Notes under the pieces: generated by a model | What the model was told of the DNA's origin: nothing | What the model saw: the letters and a program-made list of their open reading frames with translations, nothing else | Database searches by the model: none | Origin: Steromphala cineraria | Taxonomy: Eukaryota > Mollusca > Gastropoda > Trochida > Trochidae | DNA: 64,000 nt | Assembly: GCA_916613615.1 (NCBI GenBank) | Contig: OU744737.1 | Span: 1,074,001-1,138,000, forward strand | Reading direction: 5' to 3' | Shown here: positions 34,491-45,615 of the stretch, in pieces | Position numbering within the stretch: position 1 is the first letter of the stretch | Layout of the letters: each line of letters opens with the position of its first letter | Position numbers and translations under genes: made by a program

Positions 34491-34911
34491 TCAGGTCTGT
34501 TGATTACTTTGAAGTTCAAATGCAGAATCATAATCATGCAGTTATGCAGAATCAATGGGCATAACTCATGTGTCTTCTTGTGTAATTAAGTGTAATAGTT
34601 TCAAAGGAAACTTGTCCCCGTTGTTAGCCATTTTACAAAGTCCATAAGGGCAAACAAAAGTTTAACATTACAATGTTACAAGCATGGCTACCTTCTCATT
34701 ACTCCTATCAATGAAGTGTGTTCGACCATCCAACAAGTCTTCTGTGTTCAATGTTGCACTTGATGTGTTGCTTCATGATTCCCTCAAATCTCCTTTGTAA
34801 GTCTGTCCAAGTTATAAGTCTGCGTGGATCCAACAAGCCTGAAACAGTTACATAAAAACTTCAGCTACCTGGTTCAGTATAATCCACATCATATTGAAAT
34901 ATATAAAAATA

Positions 34912-35186
34912 GAGCCATTGGCTCTGTAGCTCATCAGGCATCATATCAAGTTTGCTTTATACAGGCAAGATGAGCTAAAAATGAAACTGATGTTACCTAT
35001 TGCAAGAAAACCTATAACAAAATTACAAAACAAATGTATTATTATTCAACACTTTCTAGATTTCAAAATTTCAGCTCTCTAGTTTGTATGGTTCATGAGG
35101 AGAAATTGAAAGTGTCAAAAGTTTACGGACGGACGACGGGCCATGCCATAAGCCCATCTGGACTTTCAGTCCTGATGAGCTAAAAA
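34912..35186 (+). mobile_element. short pearl-like derivative without cores
   Basis: Complete left end (GAGCCATTGGCTC) and right end (ACGGACGGACG, GGACT hairpin, GATGAGCTA), but an internal deletion has removed all tandem cores. This defines the minimal unit. Confidence 0.85.
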
Positions 35187-35437
35187 CTGACTTGCCCAAA
35201 AAGAGTGTCTTCTTTCCTTAAAAATAATACTAATTTAAACTAATAACACTGTTATGTAAATAATCTTGTGTATTATACAATGATTGCAAAACCTGGAAAT
35301 TGTCATAAGACACACATGAAGATCTAGATAATGAAATAAATTATTTAGTGGTTTTGTAAATTAGCATCAATCAGATAGAATGTGATGTATTGTGTTTTGA
35401 ACTTTACAGTTGCAATATTTACAGAACATCTTTAGAT

Positions 35438-37735
35438 ATACTACACACTACACGCACGACTGATACTACACGCACGACTGATACTACACACTACACACAC
35501 GACTGATACTACAAGCACCACTGATACTACACACTATACACACGACTGATACTACACGCACCACTGATACTACACGCACCACTGATACTACACACTATAC
35601 ACACGACTGATACTACTCACTACACACACGACTGATACTACACACACGACTGACACTACACACTACACACACCACCGATACTACACACACCACACACCAC
35701 TGATACTGCACACTACATGGACGACTGATACTACACACTACACACACGATTGATACTACACGCACGACTGACATTACACACTACAAACACGACTGATACT
35801 ACACACTACACACATGATGGATACTACACACTACACACTACCCACACGACTGATACTACGTGCACGACTGATACTACACACTACACACACGACTAATACT
35901 ATACGCATAACTGATACTACACTCACGACTGATACTACACACTACACACACGACTGATACTACACACTACTGATACTACACACTACACGCACGACTGATA
36001 CTACAAGCACCACTGATACTACACACTACACACACGACTGATACTACACACTACACACACGACTGATACTACACACTACATGCACGACTGATACTACATA
36101 CACGACTGACACTACACACTACACGCAGGACTGATACTACACACTACACACACCACTGATACTACACACTCGGGCACGACTGATACTGCACGCAGGACTG
36201 ATACTACACACTACATGCACGACTGATACTACACACACAACTGATACTACACGAACGACTGATACTACACAGTGTACACACTACACGCACGACTGATACT
36301 ACACACACGACTGATACTACACACTAGACACACGACTGATACTACACACTACACGCACGACTGATACTACACACACGACTGATACTACACACTAGACACA
36401 CTACTGATACTACACACTACACGCACGACTGATACTACACACTACACACGACTGATACTACACGCACGACTTATACTACACACTACACACACGACTGATA
36501 CTACAAACTACACACACGACTGATACTACACACTACACACACGACTGATACTACAAACACGACTGATACTACACGAACGACTGATGTTACACAGTGTACA
36601 CACTACATGCACGACTGATACTACACGCACGACTTATACTACACACTACACACACGACTGATACTACACACTACACACACGACTGATACTACACACTACA
36701 CGCACGACTGATACTACACACACAACTGATACTACACGAACGACTGATACAACACAGTCTACACACTACACGCACGACTGATACTACACACACGACTGAT
36801 ACTACACACTACACGCACGACTGATACTACACACTACATGCACGACTGATACTACACACGACTGATACTACAAACACGACTGATACTACACAAACGACTG
36901 ATATTACACAGTGTACACACTACATGCACGACTGATACTACACGCACGACTTATACTACACACTACACACACGACTGATACTACACACTACACACACGAC
37001 TGATAATACACACTACACGCACGACTGATACTACACACACAACTGATACTACACGAACGATTGATACAACAGTCTACACACTACACGCACGACTGATACT
37101 ACACACACGACTGATACTACACACTACACGCACGACTGATACTACACACTACATGCACGACTGATACTACAAACACGACTGATACTACAAACACGACTGA
37201 TACTACACAAACGACTGATATTACACAGTGTACACACTACACGCACGACTGATACTACACGAACGACTGATACTACACAGTGTACACACTACACACACGA
37301 CTGATACTACACACACGACTGATACTACACACTACACGCACGACTGATACTACACACTACATGCACGACTGATACTACAAACACGACTGATACTACAAAC
37401 ACGACTGATACTACACAAACGACTGATATTACACAGTGTACACACTACACGCACGACTGATACTACACGAACCACTGATACTACACAGTGTACACACTAC
37501 ACACACGACTGATTATACACACTACACACACGACTGATACTACACACTACACGCTCGATACTACACACTACACGCACGATACTACACACTACATGCACGA
37601 CTGATACTACACGCACGACTGATATTACACACTACATGCACGACTGATACTACACACTACACGCACGACTGATACTACACACACGACTGATACTACACGC
37701 AGGACTGATACTACACGCAGGACTGATACTACACA
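35438..37735 (+). repeat. 2.3-kb CA-rich minisatellite (GATACTACACGCACGACT family)
   Basis: Units of 18 bp (ACTGATACTACACGCACG) and 25 bp (with an extra ACACTAC) are interspersed. A variant with CAGTGTACACAC recurs at about 36573, 36893 and 37210, giving a ~317-bp higher-order period. The sequence is not coding. Confidence 0.95.
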
Positions 37736-37739
37736 CATA

Positions 37740-38020
37740 CTGCGTCAAAAGTGTCCAAAGTTCAGCGACTTTGGGTGCTGTCTGAAAACTTCGGTCACTT
37801 TGCCCTATGCAATCTTAAAGATTAGTCATTGTGTAAGTTATGTTTCTAAAGAAACTACAAAACTAAATTCATTGGGATAATGGTTGATCTTTGTTTCAAG
37901 ATTGATGTTGCCATCATAAAGATTCTAGGAAATCATGATGAGGACTAAGTTACTTCAGTTCAGTCACTATCAAGTTATGTTGTAATGATAATCACGAAAA
38001 AAAAGAATATTTACACATAG
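37740..38020. other. non-repetitive intron-like sequence
   Basis: AT-rich, ending in the acceptor TATTTACACATAG of the exon at 38021. Nothing else is recognised. Confidence 0.4.
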
Positions 38021-38102
38021 GTTTTACCCTCAAAAGGCATATGAGGAGATCATGATTGACATGTCTAGAAAGTTGATGGAAGCTAACAGAACTCCAGAAA
38101 GA
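38021..38102 (+). CDS. putative internal exon, unidentified protein
   Basis: Acceptor ...TTACACATAG ends at 38020 and a consensus donor AGA|GTATGT starts at 38103. The 82-nt exon gives one base completing a codon plus 27 codons, including AYEEIMIDMSRKLMEANR, with acidic/basic helix-like composition. Splice phase at its 5' side matches the 3' phase of the first exon at 1376-1428 (2+1), and the joined frame stays open. If they belong together the intron is about 36.6 kb. A different upstream exon is possible. I do not recognise the family. Confidence 0.5.
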
Positions 38103-38540
38103 GTATGTATTTGTATATTTTATCAACAATTTACTCAATTGAAAAATAACCAAGGAGTAAAACAAGAGCCATCAGGAGAGATGGCTTCATCCCCCCGGCC
38201 CAACTAAATTTGAATGATCAGTTTTAGCATATATTTTAATATACTGATTGTGTGAATAATGTTGTATGCATACAAGCAGCTCTTTCTGTTTGACTTTTAA
38301 TAACCATCATAAAATTATGATAAACCACATTCAGGTCTTTTTTAATAGTAAATGCTTATGTGATGTCATCATCAAGTTCCTCATGTTAATGTGAAGAGAG
38401 AGCAAAACTACCATCATGTTTGATTGAATATGCTGTTTGAGTTAAACACCTTCTTCCCTTTGTGAGACACAGTTTAGCAATTAATTGTAATGTTGGAATG
38501 AAGAATGTCATTGAGTTTTAACTCCCTGCAATTTGAAAAC
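38103..38540. other. intron-like AT-rich sequence
   Basis: No further exon is identified. ACAAGAGCCATCAGGAGAGA at about 38165 looks like the start of another dispersed repeat (a short GAGCCATC...GATGGCTTC palindrome). Confidence 0.35.
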
Positions 38541-38549
38541 ACAAAAATA

Positions 38550-38948
38550 GAGTCATCGGCTCTGTAGCTCATCAGGTTTTATATCAATTTTGCTTTAGGG
38601 TATGGCAAATGTGGTTCTCCTCTTAGTAGGTCACCAAATGTACAATTTAGAAACCTCCTTATCTAACTAGGAGTCTGCACACACATAACTTTCAGCTTTC
38701 TAGGACTGATGCTTCTGAAGAAAAAGAAGTCTATACGTGAGATTTCATCTTTCTAAGCCTTTTGGTTTTGGAGAAGAGTCTAAAATAGGTTATCAGGCTA
38801 TGGCCCATATATGGGGTCACAGGGTCACTAAAGATACAATTTATCATCCTCACTAGTCAAGGAGTCTGTACACAAAATTTAAGATTTCTAGGCCTTTTTG
38901 TTCTGTAGAGGTAGTAAAAAATGCACAAAGACGGACGAGCTAAAAACC
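38550..38948 (+). mobile_element. pearl-like element, truncated right end
   Basis: Left end GAGTCATCGGCTC, two diverged cores, then AAAGACGGACGAGCTAAAAA. The microsatellite runs straight into GAGCTA, so the hairpin segment has been deleted. Confidence 0.75.
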
Positions 38949-38956
38949 TTAAAAAA

Positions 38957-39300
38957 CAACACAAACATGACACCCAAGTTTTACTCATGCGACAAACACC
39001 TCTTGATGACAAATGTAATGAGCCCATCTGGTCTTATTGGCCTTAGTTATATATAATGTACTAACAATGAAGCAGGCAACTACAAACCTATCAATAGCAG
39101 CTGCACGGATATCTCCCCTACGAAGTTCCAGTTCCACGATCCTCTCGCTGTTTTCTTCTTTTACGTCTGGTCAGTCCCGAAGGTCATCTCCGATTATTCA
39201 GCCACAGCGAGTGCCCACGGTCGCACAGTAGGGAAATAGAAAATAATCATTTCAATGTTATTATCAAATATTCAATAGAAACTGTATCAGATGAGTAATT
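38957..39300. repeat. segmental duplicate A (partner at 55535-55875)
   Basis: About 340 bp nearly identical to 55535-55875, running from the TGACACCCAAGTTTTACTC phrase to the ATCAAATATTCAATAGA phrase. Both copies lie beside pearl-like right ends, suggesting the repeat mediated the duplication. Each copy carries the same minus-strand exon candidate. Confidence 0.85.
39088..39166 (-). CDS. putative internal exon (copy A), unidentified protein
   Basis: On the minus strand, acceptor GACTGACCAG precedes 79 nt reading VKEENSERIVELELRRGDIR then AAAID, followed by donor ATAG|GTTTGT. Phases are 1 in and 2 out. The twin at 55674-55752 differs by one base, a synonymous Ala change, while the flank just upstream of the acceptor carries four to five differences in about 27 bp. 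That pattern suggests coding constraint or recent conversion. The charged helix could be a coiled coil. Confidence 0.5.
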
Positions 39301-39430
39301 GTTTATTCATTGTTTATTACTCAATCATTGTGAGATCAATCACTAGATAACAATGAGTTGGTAACATACATGTACGGAACAACTTTCGAACATCACATTA
39401 CATTGTCCAATCACCTGATTCTGAACAAAT

Positions 39431-41660
39431 CTTATCTTATAAATCCTACTCTATCTTATCCAATTCTACTCTATCTTATCCAATCCTACTCTATCTTATC
39501 CAATCCTACTCTATCTTATCCTACTCTATCTTATCAATCCTACTCCATCTTATCAATCCTACTCCATCTGATCCTATCCTACTCTATCTCATCCAATCCT
39601 ACTCTATCTTATCAATCCTACTCTATCTTATCCAATTCTACTCTATCGTATCCAATCCTACTCCATCTTATCCAATCCTACTCTATCTTATAAATCCTAC
39701 TCTATCTTATCCAATTCTACTCTATCTTATCCAATCCTACTCTATCTTATCCAATCCTACTCTATCTTATCCTACTCTATCTTATCCTACTCTATCTTAT
39801 CAATCCTACTCCATCTGATCCTATCCTACTCTATCTCATCCAATCCTACTCCATCTTATCCTATCCTACTCTATCTCATCCAATCCTACTCTATCTTATC
39901 AATCCTATTCTATCTCATCCAATCCTACTCTATCTCATCCAATCCTACTCTATCTTATTCAATCCTACTCTATCTTATCCTACTCTATCTTATCAATCCT
40001 ACTCCATCTTATCAATCCTACTCCATCTGATCCTATCCTACTCTATCTTATCCAATCCTACTCTATCTCATCCAATCCTACTCTATCTTATCCAATCCTA
40101 CTCTATCTCATCCAATCCTACTCTATCTTATCCTACTCTATCTTATCAATCCTACTCCATCTGATCCTATCCTACTCTATCTCATCCAATCCTACTCTAT
40201 CTTATCAATCCTATTCTATCTCATCCAATCCTACTCTATCTCATCCAATCCTACTCTATCTTATCAATCCTATTCTATCTTATCCTTTCCTACTCTATCT
40301 TATCCTTTCCTACTCTATCTCATCCAATCCTACTCTATCTCATCCAATCCTACTCTATCTCATCCAATCCTACTCTATCTTATCAATCCTATTCTATCTT
40401 ATCCTTTCCTACTCTATCTTATCCTTTCCTACTCTATCCTATCGTACTCTTTCTTATCCTATTCTATCTATACTTTCCTACTCTATCTTATTCTACTAAT
40501 TTTTATCCTATCCTACTGTATCCTATCCTACTGTATCTAGTCCTATCCTACTCTATCTTATTCTTTCCTATTCTATCTTATCCTATCCTACTTGATCTTA
40601 TCCTTCTCTATCTTATCAATCCTACTCAATCTTATCCTATCCTACTCTATCTTATCCAATCCTAACCTTACTCTATCTTATCCTATCACACCCTATCTTA
40701 TCCGGTCCTATCCTACTCTATCTTATCCTATCACACCCTATCTTATCCTATCCTACTCTATCTTAACATATCACACCCTATCTTATCCCATCCTATCCTA
40801 CTCTATCTTATCCTATAACACCCTATCTTATCCGGTCCTATCCTACTCTATCTTATCCTATCACACCCTATCTTATCCCATCCTATCCTACTCTATCTTA
40901 TCCTATCACACCCTATCTTATCCTATCCTACTTTATCTTAACCTATCACACCCTTACCTTATCTATCGTATCCTATCCTACTCTATCTTATCCTACTCTA
41001 TCTTATACAACCCTACTCTATCCTTTCCTACTCTATCTGATCCTACTCAATCTTATCCTATCACACCCTTACTATCTTATTCTATCACACCCTATCTTAT
41101 CCGATCCTAACCTTTTCTATCCTACCTAATCTTATCCAATCCTAGCCTTATCTTATACTACATTACTATTAGCTTCATTATCTACTCTATCGTATCCAAT
41201 CCTACTCTATCTTATCCTATCCTAACCTTTTCTATCTTATCCTATCCTAACTTTACTATCTTATCCAATCCTACTCTATATTATCCAATCCTACTCTATC
41301 TTATTCTATCCTAACCTTAGTATCTTATCCTATCCTACCCTATGTTACTGAATCCTAAACTTTTCCTTCTTATCCTATCCTACCTAAATATTATTCGGTC
41401 CTAACCTTTTCTATCCTTTCCTATCCTACATAATCTTATCCAATCCTAGCCGTATCTGATACTACATTACTATTAGCTTCACTATTTTGTCCTATCCTGT
41501 TCTTGTTATCTTATCCTATCCCTGTTCAATTTCATCCTTTTCTATTCTATCCTTCCTATCCTGTCTTGCCTAGTATTTGCTATCATATCCTTTATTACCC
41601 TATCTTATCCTGACAGTTTCCTATCCTATAACATATCTCGGCCTATCGTACGATACTCTG
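39431..41660 (+). repeat. 2.2-kb pyrimidine-rich satellite (CTATCTTATCCAATCCTACT family)
   Basis: About 20-bp units with variants (CTCATCC, CCATCTGATCC, TCACACCC). The plus strand is almost free of G for two kilobases, and units become more diverged towards the right edge (41100-41660). The long Leu/Ser/Tyr/Ile frames are artefacts of the period. Confidence 0.95.
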
Positions 41661-41664
41661 ATAC

Positions 41665-42025
41665 TCTAACCTGCCTTATGTATCTCCTCTTACATAGAGC
41701 CATAATGAAGCAAATGTACATAAACCTGACATCATCTAGTTTAACAAAATTGCCTTTGGATACCCAAGTTTGTCCATGTGTGCCTCAAACAATCACCATG
41801 GTGCGGAGGGTTTGAGAATCTCTCATGGGGGGGTTGTAACTGGCAGACCTCAAGCTTGAAGAGACCCGAGCTCTCGCATGTAAGCATCAATGATGGAGAA
41901 AGATAAGATACATTATTATGTTCTACCTAAACTAATAAAGGAATTCATGTGAGTGTACTTATTAGTATAAACATAAGTTAGGATATAAGTATGGATTAGT
42001 ATTGAACAGCGCTGCTCTAATGCAT
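41665..42025. other. unique sequence between satellites
   Basis: GC is higher around 41800-41885, with a seven-G run. Exon-like but without clear splice sites on either strand, and no call is made. Confidence 0.3.
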
Positions 42026-42029
42026 CTTA

Positions 42030-42603
42030 ACTTTTTCCATCACCGACACCTCTAGAAGAGCTCTGTACCAGCAGATGTGCTTCAGATCCAAACAACAGAC
42101 AAGATGGAGACTTTTCCCATCACGGACACCTCTGGCAGAGCTCTGTACCAGCAGGTGTGCTTCAGATCTAAACAACAGACAAGATGGTGACTTTTTCCAT
42201 CACCGACACCTCTGGCAGAGCTCTGTACCAGCAGATGTGCTTCAGATCCAAACAACAGACAAGATGGAGACTTTTCCCATCACCAACACCTCTGGCAGAG
42301 ATCTGTACCAGCAGATGTGCTTCAGATCCAAAAACAGACAAGATGGAGACTTTTCCCATCACCGACACCTCTGGCAGAGCTCTGTACCAGCAGATGTGCT
42401 TCAGATCCAAAAAACAGACAAGATGGAGACTTTTCCCATCACCGACACCTCTGGCAGAGCTCTGTACCAGCAGATGTGCTTCAGATCCAAAAAACAGACA
42501 AGATGGAGACTTTTCCCATCACCGACACCTCTGACAGAGCTCTGTACCAGCAGATGTGCTTCAGATCCAAACAACAGACAAGATGGAGACTTTTCCCATC
42601 ACT
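42030..42603 (+). repeat. 80-bp tandem repeat, ~7 units
   Basis: The unit contains TCACCGACACCTCTGGCAGA and GTACCAGCAGATGTGCTTCA. Period 79-80 bp is not a multiple of three, so each long frame switches register between units. Units are >95% alike, indicating recent expansion. Coding-looking composition may reflect an exon fragment as the seed. Confidence 0.93.
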
Positions 42604-42609
42604 GACAAC

Positions 42610-43035
42610 AGATTAGAAATGTGTTGCTTGAAGCCCTTAAGCAAGTACCTTGAACCTATCTGTTCAAGGAGCCAGTTTTGTCAATAAAGGTATTGGACAG
42701 ATAGTCGGCACTCAGAGACCATTGAGCACCTAAAGGCATTAATAATGATATAGGTACATAGTCGATAACATCTCCATATGAATTGCTTTTCATTCCAGCT
42801 TTTCATCATTTTCCTGAATAAACATAAGACAAAATGACATTGTGTATCTTTCTGAAAATGCATTACACCCACAGATTTACGTGTAGACACATCATTATGA
42901 CCTAAATTGTAAATGTATACAATTCAATGAAATAATTAAAATCAACAATGCTATCTGACGAGTATCTGTATGTAATTGATGGTATATCTAATTAATTTAA
43001 TTTAATACCTATGTCATTTAAAAGATGCAGTAAAT
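42610..43035. other. AT-rich spacer
   Basis: No exon or RNA gene is supported between two tandem arrays. Confidence 0.35.
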
Positions 43036-43039
43036 CCAC

Positions 43040-44790
43040 AAATTAACATGTAAGTACATTTTCATCATGAACTAATATCTGTTCTAATATGTTTCTACTA
43101 AAGTAATTAAAAACCACAAACTTGCATGTAGGTATATCATCATCATAAACTAAAATATAAACTTATATATATCTACTAAACAAATTCAAACCCACAAACT
43201 TACAAGGTATATCATCATCATAAACAAAAATATTTGCTAATATATTTCTAGTGAAGACATTCAAACCCACAAACTTACATGTAGGTATATCATCATCATA
43301 AACTAAAATCTTTAATAATATATTTCTAGTAAAGACATTCAAACCCACAAACTTACATGTAGGTATATCATCATCATGAACTAAAATATTTGCTTATATA
43401 TTTCTAGGAAAGACATTCAAACCCACAAACTTACATGTTGGTATATATCATCATCATAAAGTATTAAACTAAAATCTTTAATAATATATTTCTAGCAAAG
43501 ACATTCAAACCCACAAACTTACATGTAGGTATATCATCATCATGAACTTAAATCTTTGCTTATATATTTCTAGTAAAGACATTCAAACCTACAAACTTAC
43601 ATGTAGGTATATCATCATCATGAACTGAAATCTTTGCTTATATATTTCTAGTAAAGACATTCAAACCTACAAACTTACATGTAGGAATATCATCATCATA
43701 AACTAAAATATTTGCTAATATATTTCTAGTAAAGACATTCAAACCCACAAACTTACATGTAGGTATATCATCATCATGAATTAAAATCTATTTCTTTTAA
43801 AGAAATTAAAACCACAAACTTCAATGTAGGCATATCATCATCATAAATTTTTAATCTAAACTATCAAATTTATAGTAAACAAATTAAAACCCACAAACTT
43901 ACATGTAGGTATATCATCATCATGAACTTAAATCTTTGCTAATATATTTTTAGTAAAGACATTCAAACCCACAAAATTACATGTAGGTATATCATCATCA
44001 TGAACTAAAATCTTTGCTTATATATTTCTAGTGAAGACATTCAAACCCACAAACTTACATGTAGGTATATCATCATCATAAACTAAAATATTTACTTATA
44101 TATTTCTAGTAAAGACATTCAAACCCACAAACTTACATGTAGGTATATCATCATCATGAACTGAAATATTTGCTTATATATTTCTAGTAAAGACATTCAA
44201 ACCCACAAACTTACATGTAGGTATATCATCATCTTGAATTAAAATCTTTGTTTATATATTTCTTTTAAAGAAATTCAAACCCACAAACTGACATGTAGGT
44301 ATTTCATCATCATGAACTTAAATCTTTGCTAATATATGTCCAGTCCCAAAATTCAAACCCACAAACTTACATGTAGGTATATCATCATCATAAATTAAAA
44401 TCATAACTAGTATATTTCTAGTAAAAATATTCAAACCCACAAACTTACATGTAGGTATATCATCATCATGAACTTGAATCTTTGCTAACATATTTCCATT
44501 AAAAATATTCAAACCCACAAACTTACATGTAGGAATATCATCATGAACATAAATCTTTACTTATATATTTCCAGTAAAAAAATTCAAACATACAAACTTA
44601 CATGTTGGTATATCATCATAAGCTCAAATCTTAACTTGTATATTTCCAGTAAAGACATTCAAACCCACAAACTTACATGTAGGTACATCATCATAAATTT
44701 AAATATTTGCTAATATATTTTTAGTAAAGACATTCAAACCCACAAACTTACATGTAGGTATATCATCATCATAAACTAAAATATTTATAT
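43040..44790 (-). repeat. 78-bp tandem repeat, ~22 units
   Basis: The plus-strand unit carries TACATGTAGGTATATCATCA and ATTCAAACCCACAAACT. A 78-bp period equals 26 codons, and the minus strand stays open across several units reading VYDDDIPTCKFVGLNVFTRN. Indels interrupt the frame every few units, so I treat it as a satellite. Confidence 0.9.
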
Positions 44791-44902
44791 TTATAAGTGA
44801 GACTAACTAGCTATCTTTAACATCACTTTGCTGAAGAAAGTTAGTAGCTGGAATTGAAATAGAACTTGCCTGACTAATCATAGGAGGACTGCTGCCTCCT
44901 CT

Positions 44903-44903
44903 G

Positions 44904-44943
<40 letters not shown>

Positions 44944-44944
44944 G
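44903..44944 (+). repeat. (GACA)n microsatellite, ~10 units
   Basis: Perfect GACA/CAGA repeat. It lies next to a possible minus-strand exon start (ATG at 45027-45029, frame MNTQLNNMDIEEFEDPNCGY, acceptor TTTTTTGCAG at about 45046) that would run into the microsatellite. Confidence 0.95.
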
Positions 44945-45049
44945 CAGGGAAAGTGTTTCTGGTCATCAAGTATCCGCAGTTTGGATCTTCAAATTCTTCA
45001 ATGTCCATATTGTTCAGTTGAGTGTTCATTGCTGTTCAATAAATCTGCA

Positions 45050-45600
45050 AAAAATATCAAGCAGCTACACAATATGTACTTATTTTACAGATCAAGACAA
45101 TAAAGGAAAATATGCGACAACATTCACACCTTCATTTCAATCTGAATCTTAATACCAATTTGATCAACCTTTGAGACATTGTTTAGAAGTTTTGGACCAG
45201 ACAGGACTCCACTGCATCATCGTTTTTTGCCAATATACAGATTTTAAAACATAATTTCGAAATTGTTAATCATGACACACCTCATGTCAGTCTGTATCTG
45301 AAAACAGCAATCAGTTGTTGGTGTAAAAAAATTTTGGGTTTCCCAACAGGCGTTATTTTTTACCAAAACATGAGAAATTTAAGAAAAAAAATTTACATTT
45401 TTTACTTTGACATACCTTTATATCATTATGTATCTCAAGGTCAAATTTGATCAAAATGTAATGATTAGCTAAGAAATTGTGAGCCGGACAGGACAAGTCC
45501 CCAATTTTAACCAGAAATCTGTTTAATGTCTGGAATTGTTACATGTCCTTTTTCTGTTTGGAGTTTTTAAAAAAAAATCAAAAAGATAAAAAAATAAAAG
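45050..45600. other. AT-rich sequence with weak GGACAGGAC repeats
   Basis: Phrases such as GACCAGACAGGACTCC and GCCGGACAGGACAAGTCCCC at about 45195 and 45482 recur at ~290-bp spacing with similar context (ATCAACCTTTGAGACATT / GATCAAAATGTAATGATTAG). Probably a two-unit remnant of another tandem family. Confidence 0.35.
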
Positions 45601-45615
45601 TACCGAGGGTACAGA

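Noticed and set aside
39037..39231. Plus-strand 64-codon frame as a gene
   Set aside because: The minus strand over the same bases has acceptor, donor and a synonymous difference between duplicates, a better explanation.
39358..41110. Long Leu/Ser/Tyr/Ile frames at 39358-39693 and 40592-41110
   Set aside because: They arise from the ~20-bp pyrimidine satellite; the amino-acid pattern simply repeats the DNA period.
42075..42616. Overlapping frames of 80-176 codons in the 80-bp repeat, on both strands
   Set aside because: A period of 79-80 bp switches register each unit, so every frame is a mosaic of the same three translations. No start, splice or conservation support.
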